Shown: positions 1-7,756 of the stretch, in pieces | How the letters are laid out: each line of letters starts with the position of its first letter | Numbering within the stretch: position 1 is the first letter of the stretch | Source: Bradyrhizobium monzae | Lineage (GTDB): Bacteria > Pseudomonadota > Alphaproteobacteria > Rhizobiales > Xanthobacteraceae | NCBI RefSeq assembly: GCF_021458635.1 | Contig: NZ_JAIRDQ010000004.1 | Coordinates: forward strand, 496,001 to 560,000 | Length of the DNA: 64,000 bases | Reading direction: 5' to 3' | Notes under the pieces: generated by a model | What the model saw: only the letters and a program-made list of their open reading frames with translations | Told to the model about the DNA's origin: nothing | Database searches by the model: none | Translations under genes and position numbers: made by a program

Positions 1-186
1 GAACAGCTGCTCGCGGTCATCGACGAGGACCCCGATATTGCCATGCTCGTGCTCGCCGCCAGCCCCGGCGCGGAAGGGCCGGGACCGTGGGTGGCGCTGC
101 TCACGCATGCACTCGGCACGTTCCCGGTGCCGGTGACCATCATTTCAGGTGCGCTGAGCGATCAAAGCGTGGATTCGCTGACGTAG
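1..186 (+). CDS. UspA-like universal stress protein, C-terminal part
   Basis: The reading frame is open from the first base and stops with TAG at 184-186, so only the last 61 residues are present. They read as the final strands of a UspA alpha/beta fold: a hydrophobic strand (MLVLAA), then a glycine-rich loop, and a last strand PVPVTIISG. UspA-like proteins are cytoplasmic stress proteins that often bind nucleotides; the nucleotide loop would be mostly upstream and cannot be judged. It lies 156 bp before nfuA on the same strand, an arrangement I recall from Bradyrhizobium. The family call rests on fold-like pattern and context rather than on a diagnostic motif. Confidence 0.6.
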   Translation, partial: EQLLAVIDEDPDIAMLVLAASPGAEGPGPWVALLTHALGTFPVPVTIISGALSDQSVDSLT

Positions 187-342
187 CCGCTCCGACCCCT
201 CCATGGGACGGTAAGCAATGGCCTAACCCGCTGAAATAACAGCGAAACGACCGTCTATCCCCTTGACCGTGCGTTCCCCGTCGCCATCTGCTACTGGATG
301 GAGCACGCGCCGGCCTTGAACCGGCGACGTCTGGAGAGAACC

Positions 343-912
343 ATGTTCATTCAAACCGAAGCCACCCCCAATCCCGCCACGTTGAAATTCATTCCCGGCC
401 GCGTCGTCGTCGACGGCAGCCCGATGGAGTTTGCTAGCCGCGAATCCGCTGTGCGTTCGCCGCTCGCGGAAAAGCTGTTCGAGGTGCCCGGCGTCACCGG
501 CGTGTTCTATGGGTCGGATTTCATCACCGTGACCAAGGCGAACGGTGAATGGCAGCAGCTTAAGCCCGCGATCCTCGGTGCCATCATGGAGCACTACATG
601 TCCGGCGCGCCGCTGCTCGCCGACGGCGCTGCGCAAGCCGATGTCGATCTCGACGACGAAGACGAGTTCTTCGACGAGTCCGATGCCGAGACGGTCGACA
701 TGATCAAGGATCTGATCGAGACGCGGGTGCGGCCGGCGGTCGCCAATGACGGCGGCGACATCACTTTCCGCGGCTTCAAGGACGGTATCGTCTATCTCAA
801 CATGAAGGGCGCCTGCTCCGGCTGCCCGTCATCGACCGCGACGCTCCAGCACGGCATTCAGAATCTGCTGAAGCACTTTGTGCCTGACGTGGTCGAAGTC
901 CGGCCGATGTGA
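343..912 (+). CDS. nfuA: NifU-family Fe-S carrier protein (NfuA-like)
   Basis: Encodes 189 residues. The N-terminal half (about 1-88, starting MFIQTEATPNP) matches the Nfu_N domain found in alphaproteobacterial and mitochondrial NFU proteins. An acidic linker (DLDDEDEFFDESD) leads to the NifU C-terminal domain, where C158 and C161 form the CxxC pair in GACSGCPSS that holds a [4Fe-4S] cluster between two monomers. The role is delivery of Fe-S clusters to client enzymes in the cytoplasm. The ATG at 343 was chosen because MFIQTE is the family's usual start and a GGAGAGAA Shine-Dalgarno sequence precedes it; an in-frame ATG at 298 would add 15 unrelated residues. A likely client in this window is MiaB, a radical-SAM Fe-S enzyme. 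Confidence 0.93.
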   Translation: MFIQTEATPNPATLKFIPGRVVVDGSPMEFASRESAVRSPLAEKLFEVPGVTGVFYGSDFITVTKANGEWQQLKPAILGAIMEHYMSGAPLLADGAAQADVDLDDEDEFFDESDAETVDMIKDLIETRVRPAVANDGGDITFRGFKDGIVYLNMKGACSGCPSSTATLQHGIQNLLKHFVPDVVEVRPM

Positions 913-921
913 GCGAGCTGC

Positions 922-1014
922 CATAGGGTGGGCAAAGCGAAGCGTGACCACCTTCTTTCATAGAGGCAAAGCTGGTGGGCACGGCCCAAGAGCGCCTTTG
1001 CCCGCCCTACGAAG
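922..1014. repeat. Dispersed palindromic repeat, family A, copy 1
   Basis: Bases 924-937 (TAGGGTGGGCAAAG) and 996-1009 (CTTTGCCCGCCCTA) are inverted with 13 of 14 positions matching, and the interior contains a further imperfect inversion around CGTGACCACC and GGTGGGCACG. The same element occurs at 52361-52452. It lies between nfuA and tsaB and has no coding frame of its own. Confidence 0.75.
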
Positions 1015-1038
1015 TGCGGCGATATCAGGGGCTACGAA

Positions 1039-1113
1039 CAGTGAATGACGAATGGCGGATGGGCGTCTGGTTCGCTAAGCTGTCCGCCGTTCGCCACTCA
1101 CTGCTCGTTTTTT
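1039..1113 (+). repeat. Large imperfect stem-loop ending in T6, terminator-like
   Basis: Bases 1039-1059 and 1083-1103 form a 21-base inverted pair with 18 matches, followed by four bases and six T residues (1108-1113). The structure resembles an intrinsic terminator for nfuA, but it also looks like a mobile REP-type element, since strings such as GAATGGCG in foldbacks are common in Bradyrhizobium intergenic DNA (from memory). It ends one base before the tsaB ATG at 1115, leaving no room for a Shine-Dalgarno sequence. Confidence 0.65.
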
Positions 1114-1114
1114 C

Positions 1115-1810
1115 ATGCTGATCCTTGCCATCGATACCGCGCTCGAAGCGTGTGCGGCTGCCGTTCTCGACACCGACGCCGGTGAGCTCCTCGCGCAGGA
1201 GCTGCTGCTCATGAAGCGCGGCCATGCCGAGGCGCTGATGCCGATGATCGCGCGCGTGATGCGGTCGGCCGATCTCGCTTTCACGGCGCTCGACCGCATC
1301 GCGGTCACGGTCGGCCCCGGCAGCTTCACCGGCTTGCGCGTCGGCATCTCGGCGGCCCGCGGTCTCGCGCTCGCGGCCAAGCGGCCGGCCGTCGGACTGA
1401 CGACCTTGTCGGCCTACGCAGCCGCCATTGTCGGCCAGAGCGGAACGGTGCCGGTGATCTCCGCGATCGATGCGCGGCACGATCACGTCTATTTCCAGAT
1501 CGTCGCCGGCGACGGCAGTTTGCTGGTGCGGCCGGCCGTCGCTCCCGTCGACGAGGCGATCGCGGCCTCGCAATTCGGCGCGCCGCATCTGGTCGGCAAT
1601 GCCGCAAAGATTCTCGCCGAGCGCTGGCCGAAAGATGCGTCGCAACCTGTTTCGGTCGACCCGCAGCCCGCACCCGACATCAGCTGGGTCGCCTGGCTCG
1701 GCGCTGCGGCAAATGCCGACACCAATCCGGCGCGGCCGTTCTATCTGAAGGCGCCCGATGCAAAGCCGGCGGTCCAGCCCCTGCTCGCCGCTCAAGCCGC
1801 AACGTCATGA
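1115..1810 (+). CDS. tsaB: tRNA threonylcarbamoyladenosine biosynthesis protein TsaB
   Basis: TsaB is the non-catalytic partner of TsaD and, with TsaE, makes the t6A37 modification on ANN-decoding tRNAs. The 231 residues start with the typical MLILAIDTALEAC strand-turn of the ASKHA fold and contain the conserved VGPGSFTGLRVG segment near residues 68-80. Its stop overlaps the rimI start (ATGATGA), so the two are translationally coupled. The TsaE partner is encoded at 49568 as a fusion. The start is fixed by the family N-terminus, yet the six T residues just upstream mean no Shine-Dalgarno sequence is present, so initiation is either leaderless or depends on unusual structure. Confidence 0.93.
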   Translation: MLILAIDTALEACAAAVLDTDAGELLAQELLLMKRGHAEALMPMIARVMRSADLAFTALDRIAVTVGPGSFTGLRVGISAARGLALAAKRPAVGLTTLSAYAAAIVGQSGTVPVISAIDARHDHVYFQIVAGDGSLLVRPAVAPVDEAIAASQFGAPHLVGNAAKILAERWPKDASQPVSVDPQPAPDISWVAWLGAAANADTNPARPFYLKAPDAKPAVQPLLAAQAATS

Positions 1811-2292
1811 TGAGATGGTTTTCGGAATGGTGGCGCGGCGGCACCGCCGCCGTCGAACCGGCGTCCGTGCGCGACGCGACACGGTTGGCACAGCTCCACG
1901 CCGCCTCTTTCGCGCACGGCTGGGGCGAAAGCGAGTTCGAGGTCATGCTCAGCGAGCGCAACACGCTCGTCCACCGCTTGCGGCTCGGTCGCAAGACCAT
2001 CGGATTTGCCGTATCGCGGATCGGCGCGGACGAAGCCGAAATCCTCTCGGTCGCGGTCGACCAGTCCCATCGCGGCCGCGGTCTCTCCCGAACGCTGCTG
2101 ATGACCCATCTGGGTCACCTCGCGGGGCGAGGCGTGCGCACGATATTTCTGGAGGTCGAGGAGAACAATCAGCCGGCACGACGGCTCTATGACCGAGGCG
2201 GATTCGTGGTGGTCGGGCGCCGCGAACGCTACTATAAGCAGGCCAACGGGGAACAATTGAACGCACTTCTGATGCGACGTGACTTGTCGTAG
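1807..2292 (+). CDS. rimI: Ribosomal protein S18 alanine N-acetyltransferase RimI-like (GNAT)
   Basis: A 161-residue GNAT protein. The acetyl-CoA motif is VDQSHRGRGLSRTLL (about 78-92), followed by FLEVEENNQPARRLYDRGGF, the usual RimI pairing of the VxxxNxxAxxLY helix with a glycine turn. RimI acetylates the N-terminal alanine of ribosomal protein S18. The N-terminal 25 residues (MMRWFSEWWRGG) are a Trp-rich extension not usual in enterobacterial RimI. ATG 1807 overlaps the tsaB stop; ATG 1810 is also possible. The tsaB-rimI pairing is a widely conserved neighbourhood, which supports RimI over a generic GNAT. Confidence 0.87.
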   Translation: MMRWFSEWWRGGTAAVEPASVRDATRLAQLHAASFAHGWGESEFEVMLSERNTLVHRLRLGRKTIGFAVSRIGADEAEILSVAVDQSHRGRGLSRTLLMTHLGHLAGRGVRTIFLEVEENNQPARRLYDRGGFVVVGRRERYYKQANGEQLNALLMRRDLS

Positions 2293-2329
2293 TATCGATG
2301 GCAGAAAGCGCCCGTCAGGCAGACATCAC

Positions 2330-2785
2330 ATGACTGGACTTAAACCCTCTTCCGCATCCAAGGCGTCCGGCATCGAGGCGCGCTGTGCCGCCACCGGCAT
2401 GCGCATGACCGAGCAACGCCGCGTCATCGCCCGCGTGCTTGCGGAAGCGGTCGATCATCCCGACGTCGAGGAACTGTACCGGCGCTGTGTCGCCGTCGAC
2501 GACAAGATCTCGATCTCGACCGTCTATCGCACCGTCAAACTGTTCGAGGATGCCGGCATCATCGAGCGTCACGATTTCCGCGAGGGCCGCGCGCGCTACG
2601 AGACGATGCGCGACAGCCATCACGACCACCTCATCAATCTGCGCGACGGCAAGGTCATCGAGTTCACCTCCGAAGAGATCGAGAAGCTTCAGGCGGAGAT
2701 CGCCCGCAAGCTCGGCTACAAGCTGGTCGATCACCGGCTCGAGCTCTATTGCGTCCCGCTCGACGACGACAAGCCGACGTCCTGA
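2330..2785 (+). CDS. fur: Fur-family metalloregulator (Fur/Mur type)
   Basis: A 151-residue Fur-family repressor. The winged helix has the recognition segment ISISTVYRTVKLFEDAG (about 62-78), and the metal-site sequence H97-H98-D99-H100 sits in RDSHHDHL. There are no CxxC pairs in the C-terminal region, as is typical of rhizobial Fur, which in several Rhizobiales acts as the manganese sensor Mur. In Bradyrhizobium this protein is known to control irr and manganese uptake; irr is encoded 30 kb downstream here. The ATG at 2330 was chosen because upstream codons to 2279 overlap rimI and encode non-conserved sequence. It is followed 4 bp later by the HAD gene. Confidence 0.87.
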   Translation: MTGLKPSSASKASGIEARCAATGMRMTEQRRVIARVLAEAVDHPDVEELYRRCVAVDDKISISTVYRTVKLFEDAGIIERHDFREGRARYETMRDSHHDHLINLRDGKVIEFTSEEIEKLQAEIARKLGYKLVDHRLELYCVPLDDDKPTS

Positions 2786-2789
2786 TCTC

Positions 2790-3470
2790 GTGGCCGTTGA
2801 TCTCATCATCTTCGATTGCGACGGCGTGCTCGTGGACAGCGAGGCGATCTCCTGTCGCGCGCATGCCGATGTGCTGACCCGTCACGGCTATCCGATCACA
2901 TCGGAGCAGGTGTCCGAGCGCTTCCTTGGCCGCTCGACGAAACAGGCCAATCTCGAGATCGAAGCCGAACTCGGCCGCAAGCTGCCCGAGGCCTATCACG
3001 GCGATCTGCAGGACGAGCTGTTTCGCGCGTTCGAAGCCGATCTCGAAGCGATCCACGGCATCCACGACGTGCTCGACGTCGTGACGCAACGGGTCTGCGT
3101 TGCCTCGAGCGGTTCGCATCCGCGCATGCGGGTGAGTCTCGGAAGCACTGGGCTCTATGAACGCCTCGCCCCCAACATCTTCTCGTCCTCGCAGGTGACA
3201 AACGGCAAGCCTGCACCGGACCTGTTCCTGTTTGCTGCGAAGGAAATGGGCGTGCCGCCGGAGCGCTGTGTCGTGATCGAGGACAGCCTTGCCGGCATCG
3301 CCGGTGCGCGGGCGGCCCGGATGAAAGTGTTCGGCTTTTACGGTGGCAGCCATTGCGGGGCCGGCCATGCCGAAACCCTGCGCCAGGCCGGTGCCGACCT
3401 GACCTTCTCGGACATGCATCAATTGCCTGAACTGGTCCGGCGGATCGCAGCGGACGCCCTGACGGGCTGA
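2790..3470 (+). CDS. HAD-superfamily hydrolase, beta-phosphoglucomutase/phosphatase type
   Basis: A 226-residue HAD phosphatase starting at GTG 2790, four bases after the fur stop. All four HAD motifs are visible: I, FDCDGVLVDSE (nucleophile and general-acid Asp, residues 7-17); II, a Ser in ASSGSHPRM; III, the Lys in NGKPAPDLF; and IV, VIEDSLAGIAGARAA. A helical cap lies between I and II, as in subfamily IA phosphatases such as YieH, Gph or phosphoglucomutases. The substrate cannot be told from sequence. A much longer frame runs through from within fur, but it is in a different frame to fur and the family start is at VAVDLIIFD. Confidence 0.85.
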   Translation: MAVDLIIFDCDGVLVDSEAISCRAHADVLTRHGYPITSEQVSERFLGRSTKQANLEIEAELGRKLPEAYHGDLQDELFRAFEADLEAIHGIHDVLDVVTQRVCVASSGSHPRMRVSLGSTGLYERLAPNIFSSSQVTNGKPAPDLFLFAAKEMGVPPERCVVIEDSLAGIAGARAARMKVFGFYGGSHCGAGHAETLRQAGADLTFSDMHQLPELVRRIAADALTG

Positions 3471-3608
3471 ATCCGGCGCCAAACCTCTCGATTCCGCACT
3501 TCGCGGCTGCTTCATACCCCTGGAATGACCCTTTCAGGCTCCAATCGCTGGATTTTCGGCCCCTCAGCCTATATCTGAGGGCCGTCCTCCACCTCAATTC
3601 CGGGTTCC

Positions 3609-5003
3609 ATGAAGCCGCCGCGCAAGCTGCACATCAAATCATATGGCTGCCAGATGAACGTCTACGATGCCCAGCGCATGGTGGACACGCTGGCTCCGGA
3701 AGGATTCGTGGAGACGGCCAACGCCGAGGACGCCGATCTCGTCATCCTCAACACCTGCCACATCCGCGAAAAGGCCTCTGAAAAGGTCTATTCCGAGCTC
3801 GGCCGCCTGCGCGTCGCCAAGGACGAGGCCGCGCGCGAGGGCCGCGCCATGCAGATCGCGGTCGCAGGCTGCGTCGCCCAGGCCGAAGGCGAGGAGATCG
3901 TGCGCCGCGCACCGGCGGTCGACGTCGTGGTCGGTCCACAGAGCTATCATCACCTGCCCGAGCTGTTGAAGCGCGCCGGCCATGAAGGCCGCGCCATCGA
4001 GACCGAGTTTCCGGCCGCGGACAAGTTCGGCTTCCTTGCCCAGCCGAAGCCCGAGGCGATCCGCGCGCGCGGTATTTCCGCTTTCGTGACCGTGCAGGAA
4101 GGCTGCAACAAGTTCTGCACCTTCTGCGTCGTGCCCTACACGCGCGGCGCCGAAGTCTCGCGGCCCGTCGCAAAGATCATCGACGACGTGAAGCGTCTCG
4201 CCGACAACGGCGTGCGCGAGCTCACGCTGATCGGCCAGAACGTCAACGCCTATCACGGCGACGGACCGGATGGAAAAAGCTGGGGGCTCGGCCAATTGCT
4301 GGAGCGCCTGGCGCAGATTCCCGGCATCGCACGGCTGCGCTACTCGACCAGCCACCCCCGCGACGTCGATGATACCTTGATTGCAGCCCATCGCGATCTC
4401 GATGCGCTGATGCCGTTCGTGCACCTGCCGGTGCAGTCGGGTTCGGACCGAATCCTGGCCGCCATGAACCGGAAACATACCGCCGATGATTATCGGCGCG
4501 TCATCGACCGTTTCCGGTCCGCGCGCCAAGACATTGCTTTTTCATCAGATTTCATCGTGGGCTTCCCAGGGGAAAGCGAGCAAGATTTTCTCGCGACACT
4601 CGCGCTTGTCACGCAAATCGGCTACGCTGCAGCATATTCGTTCAAATACTCCGCCCGGCCGGGAACGCCGGCCGCGGATATGCAGGAGACGGTGTCCCCC
4701 GTCGAGATGGACCAGCGATTGGAGCGGCTCCAGGAATTGATCGACAGCCAGCAATCGGCCTTCAACAAGGCTGCGATTGGCTCAACGGTCGACGTGCTGT
4801 TCGAACGTCCGGCGCGCAAGGACGGCCAGATCGTCGGCCGCACCGCCTTCCTCCAGCCTGCGCATGTGATGGCCTCGTCCGACATCATCGGACAAATCCT
4901 GCCGGTACGGATCGACAGCCTCGAGCGCTACAGTTTCCTCGGCGAGCTCGCCACGCCACGTACGCGCGAGCCCGCTTTATCATCCATCGCCACTGGAGCC
5001 TGA
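3609..5003 (+). CDS. miaB: tRNA-2-methylthio-N6-dimethylallyladenosine synthase MiaB
   Basis: MiaB is a radical-SAM methylthiotransferase that converts i6A37 to ms2i6A37 in tRNA. The 464 residues hold the N-terminal UPF0004 domain with three cluster Cys (SYGCQMN, LNTCHIRE, VAGCVAQ), the radical-SAM motif CNKFCTFC (about residues 165-172), and a C-terminal TRAM-like region (about 380-445). It has two [4Fe-4S] clusters, so it depends on Fe-S assembly and fits with the nearby nfuA. It begins 138 bp after the HAD gene; that gap has only a weak hairpin without a T tail. It ends four bases before the phoH start, so the two are likely co-transcribed. Confidence 0.96.
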   Translation: MKPPRKLHIKSYGCQMNVYDAQRMVDTLAPEGFVETANAEDADLVILNTCHIREKASEKVYSELGRLRVAKDEAAREGRAMQIAVAGCVAQAEGEEIVRRAPAVDVVVGPQSYHHLPELLKRAGHEGRAIETEFPAADKFGFLAQPKPEAIRARGISAFVTVQEGCNKFCTFCVVPYTRGAEVSRPVAKIIDDVKRLADNGVRELTLIGQNVNAYHGDGPDGKSWGLGQLLERLAQIPGIARLRYSTSHPRDVDDTLIAAHRDLDALMPFVHLPVQSGSDRILAAMNRKHTADDYRRVIDRFRSARQDIAFSSDFIVGFPGESEQDFLATLALVTQIGYAAAYSFKYSARPGTPAADMQETVSPVEMDQRLERLQELIDSQQSAFNKAAIGSTVDVLFERPARKDGQIVGRTAFLQPAHVMASSDIIGQILPVRIDSLERYSFLGELATPRTREPALSSIATGA

Positions 5004-5007
5004 ACCC

Positions 5008-6066
5008 TTGCCAAAAAGCGCATCGGATTCGTCTTCTATCGCTCCCAGCCGCAAATTTGACCGCGACATGCAAGTTCCGCCCGAGACCCAGGTCGTCATC
5101 GACTTCGACGACAACCGCGCCGCATCCGCGCTGGTCGGCCCCTACGGCCAGAACCTGGCGCAGATCGAGCGGCGGCTCGGCGTCGTGGTGGACTCCAAGG
5201 GCAACCACATCACCATCGGCGGCACCCGCGACGGCTGCGACGCGGCACGCCGGGTGCTGGAGACGCTCTATGAGCATGCCGTGAAGGGGCAGGAAGTCGA
5301 CCAGGGCGAGGTCGAAGGCGCAATCCGCGCGGTGATCGCACAGGGGTCGCTGTTCGAGTTCGACGCCAAGTCGGCGAAGTCGGCCTTCGACAGCATCAAC
5401 TTGCGCAAGCGCCCGGTGCGCGCACGCACGGCTGCGCAAGACTCTTACATCCGCGCGCTGAAGCGCCATGAGCTGGTGTTCGGCATCGGCCCCGCCGGCA
5501 CCGGCAAGACCTGGCTCGCGGTCGCGCATGCCGCGCAATTGTTCGAGCGCAAGGAGGTCGACAAGATCATCCTGTCGCGTCCGGCGGTCGAAGCCGGCGA
5601 GCGACTCGGCTTCCTGCCCGGCGACCTCCGCGAGAAGGTCGATCCGTATCTGCGTCCGATCTACGACGCGCTCTACGACCTGATGGATGCACGCATCGTC
5701 GAGCGCGCGCTGCAGACCGGCGAGATCGAGATCGCGCCGCTCGCCTTCATGCGCGGCCGCACGCTGACCAACGCAGCCATCATCCTGGACGAGGCGCAGA
5801 ACACGACATCGATGCAGATGAAGATGTTTCTGACCCGTCTCGGCGAGAATAGCCGCATGATCGTAACCGGCGATCCCTCGCAGATCGACTTGCCGAACGG
5901 CCAGACCTCGGGTCTGGCCGAGGCGACGCGTCTGCTGAGCGGAGTCGAAGGCATTGCGCAAGTTCAATTCAAAGCCGAGGACGTCATCCGCCACGAGCTC
6001 GTGGCACGAATCGTCTCCGCCTACGAAGGGCAGCCGCAGCGGCCGCCCGCCGGCAACAAATCCTGA
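5008..6066 (+). CDS. phoH: PhoH-family ATPase (PhoL type)
   Basis: A 352-residue P-loop ATPase. A KH-like RNA-binding region (about 30-105) precedes the PhoH domain with Walker A GPAGTGKTWLA (about 157-167) and Walker B IILDEAQNTT. This form, lying just before ybeY, is usually called PhoL/YbeZ and is thought to act with YbeY in RNA metabolism. The start is taken as TTG 5008, four bases after the miaB stop. An ATG at 5068 (MQVPPETQ) would drop 20 low-complexity Ser/Lys residues and is a real alternative. The miaB-phoH-ybeY-corC-lnt order is strongly conserved in alpha- and gammaproteobacteria. Confidence 0.93.
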   Translation: MPKSASDSSSIAPSRKFDRDMQVPPETQVVIDFDDNRAASALVGPYGQNLAQIERRLGVVVDSKGNHITIGGTRDGCDAARRVLETLYEHAVKGQEVDQGEVEGAIRAVIAQGSLFEFDAKSAKSAFDSINLRKRPVRARTAAQDSYIRALKRHELVFGIGPAGTGKTWLAVAHAAQLFERKEVDKIILSRPAVEAGERLGFLPGDLREKVDPYLRPIYDALYDLMDARIVERALQTGEIEIAPLAFMRGRTLTNAAIILDEAQNTTSMQMKMFLTRLGENSRMIVTGDPSQIDLPNGQTSGLAEATRLLSGVEGIAQVQFKAEDVIRHELVARIVSAYEGQPQRPPAGNKS

Positions 6067-6126
6067 CGAGACAACAGCGGGACCACACGGGCGCGGATCC
6101 GGCGCCTTTTCGCCCCGAACAAAACC

Positions 6127-6636
6127 ATGTCACACCCCAACCTTCCCATGACCGAGGTCCTCGTCGTCGCCGATTGCTGGCAAAGCGAGCCCGACGCCGA
6201 AACCGTGATCCAGCGCGCCGTTGCGGCCGCCGCCGAATCCGTCGATGAAGATGTCGCGGAGGCGGAAGTGGCTGTGATGCTGACCGATGACGCCGGTATC
6301 CGCACTCTCAACGGCAACTGGCGCGGCATCGACAAGCCGACCAACGTGCTGTCGTTTCCCGCACTCCAGCCGGAGGGCGAATGGAAGCCGGGCGATGCAC
6401 CGCGCATGCTCGGCGACATCGCGATCGCCTACGAGACCATGCGGCGCGAGGCGGACGAGGAACACAAGCCGTTCGATCATCATTTGAGTCATCTCGCCGT
6501 GCATGGTTTCCTGCACTTGATCGGCTACGATCACGAGAACGACGGCGACGCGGAAGAGATGGAAGCGCTCGAAACCGAGATCCTGGCTCACCTCGGCATC
6601 CCCGATCCCTATGCAGACCGCGCGGGGACGCACTGA
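6127..6636 (+). CDS. ybeY: Endoribonuclease YbeY (rRNA maturation factor)
   Basis: YbeY is a single-strand-specific metallo-endoribonuclease needed for 16S rRNA 3'-end maturation and 70S quality control. The 169 residues carry the zinc motif HGFLHLIGYDH (about 125-135), which supplies the three His ligands, and the conserved LNGNWRGIDKPTNVLSFP segment. It starts at ATG 6127, 60 bp after phoH, and ends one base before the corC start. In Sinorhizobium the ortholog (SMc01113) affects sRNA control and symbiosis. An internal ATG at 6148 is possible but would remove sequence that looks structured. Confidence 0.95.
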   Translation: MSHPNLPMTEVLVVADCWQSEPDAETVIQRAVAAAAESVDEDVAEAEVAVMLTDDAGIRTLNGNWRGIDKPTNVLSFPALQPEGEWKPGDAPRMLGDIAIAYETMRREADEEHKPFDHHLSHLAVHGFLHLIGYDHENDGDAEEMEALETEILAHLGIPDPYADRAGTH

Positions 6637-6637
6637 G

Positions 6638-7756
6638 ATGCCGGATTCAGAGCCTACTCACGACAATCCGCGCAACACGGCCAACCTCCCGGCCGTGGTG
6701 ACATCAGGCGAGGTCCTGCGGCCGACCGCGGATGGCTGGCTGCTGCGCGCCATCCGCACGCTGTTCGGCTGGAAGGCCGGCTCGGTGCGCGACGATCTCC
6801 AGGTCGTGCTCGACGCGAGCACGCCCGACGACACCGGCTTCTCCGCGGTCGAGCGCACCATGCTGCGCAACATCCTCGGCCTGCACGAGCGCCGCATCGC
6901 CGATGTCATGGTGCATCGTGCCGACATCATCGCGGTGAAACGCGACATCCCGCTCGGCGAATTGATGGATCGCTTCGAGAGCGCCGGCCATTCGCGCCTC
7001 GTGGTCTACAACGAGACGCTCGACGATCCCGTCGGCATCGTCCACATCCGCGACCTGCTCGCCTTCATGACCGCGCGTGCGCGCGTGTCGGAGGCCACCA
7101 AGACCAAGCGCAAGAAGCCGCTGCCGGCCGGGCTCGACCTTCGCACCGTCGATCTGGCGCTGCCGCTCGGGGATGCCCGCATCATCCGCAAGCTGCTCTA
7201 TGTGCCGCCGTCGATGCGGGCGATCGACCTGCTCGCACAGATGCAGGCGACGCGCATTCACCTGGCGCTCGTCGTCGACGAATATGGCGGCAGCGACGGG
7301 CTGGTTTCGCTCGAAGATATCGTCGAGCAGATCGTCGGCGAAATCGACGACGAGCACGACAGCGACGAGCCGCCGTCGATCGTGCGGCTGCCCGACAACG
7401 CCTTCATCGCCGACGCCCGCGCCAGCCTCGACGACGTGCGCACCGTGATCGGCGAGGACTTCGTCACCGGCGAGGCCGGCGAGGAAGTGGAGACGCTCGG
7501 CGGCTATCTCGTCAGCTTCGTCGGGCGCCTTCCGGTGCGCGGCGAGGTGATCTCGGGTCCCGGCAATTACGAGGTCGAGGTGCTCGATGCCGATCCGCGC
7601 CGCGTCAAGCGGCTGCGCATCTCGACGCGAAAGGAACGCCCCGCGCCGCGCACCCAGCGCGAGAGCCGCCGCCGCGAGGCCCCGACCGAGAGTGGCCAGC
7701 CGCCTGCGGGCGACACGCCGACCCCGCCGCCAGCCGACGGGACCGGCTCGCAGTGA
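6638..7756 (+). CDS. corC: CorC/HlyC-type CBS-domain protein
   Basis: A 372-residue cytoplasmic protein with two CBS domains (about 100-220, including HRADIIAVKRDIPLGELMD and VVDEYGGSDGLVSLEDIVEQIVGEI) and a C-terminal CorC_HlyC domain (about 235-320). It ends in a basic, Pro-rich tail. There are no membrane segments, so it is the short CorC type rather than the DUF21-containing transporter. CorC is linked to magnesium and cobalt efflux with CorA in enterobacteria; the role in rhizobia is less certain. Start ATG 6638 lies one base after the ybeY stop. The lnt GTG overlaps its stop (GTGA). Confidence 0.9.
   Translation: MPDSEPTHDNPRNTANLPAVVTSGEVLRPTADGWLLRAIRTLFGWKAGSVRDDLQVVLDASTPDDTGFSAVERTMLRNILGLHERRIADVMVHRADIIAVKRDIPLGELMDRFESAGHSRLVVYNETLDDPVGIVHIRDLLAFMTARARVSEATKTKRKKPLPAGLDLRTVDLALPLGDARIIRKLLYVPPSMRAIDLLAQMQATRIHLALVVDEYGGSDGLVSLEDIVEQIVGEIDDEHDSDEPPSIVRLPDNAFIADARASLDDVRTVIGEDFVTGEAGEEVETLGGYLVSFVGRLPVRGEVISGPGNYEVEVLDADPRRVKRLRISTRKERPAPRTQRESRRREAPTESGQPPAGDTPTPPPADGTGSQ

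Noticed and set aside
2439..2789. Extension of the HAD protein back through fur
   Set aside because: It is read out of frame with fur and gives Arg/Ser-rich non-conserved sequence; the HAD fold starts at GTG 2790.
3555..3590. Hairpin between the HAD gene and miaB (GGCCCCTCAG/CTGAGGGCC)
   Set aside because: Short stem with a bulge and no T run; may be chance.
4885..5994. Long antisense open frame opposite phoH
   Set aside because: It mirrors a well-conserved gene; high G+C leaves the antisense frame open. The product is Arg/Ala/Asp/Val-rich with no family pattern and no ribosome site.
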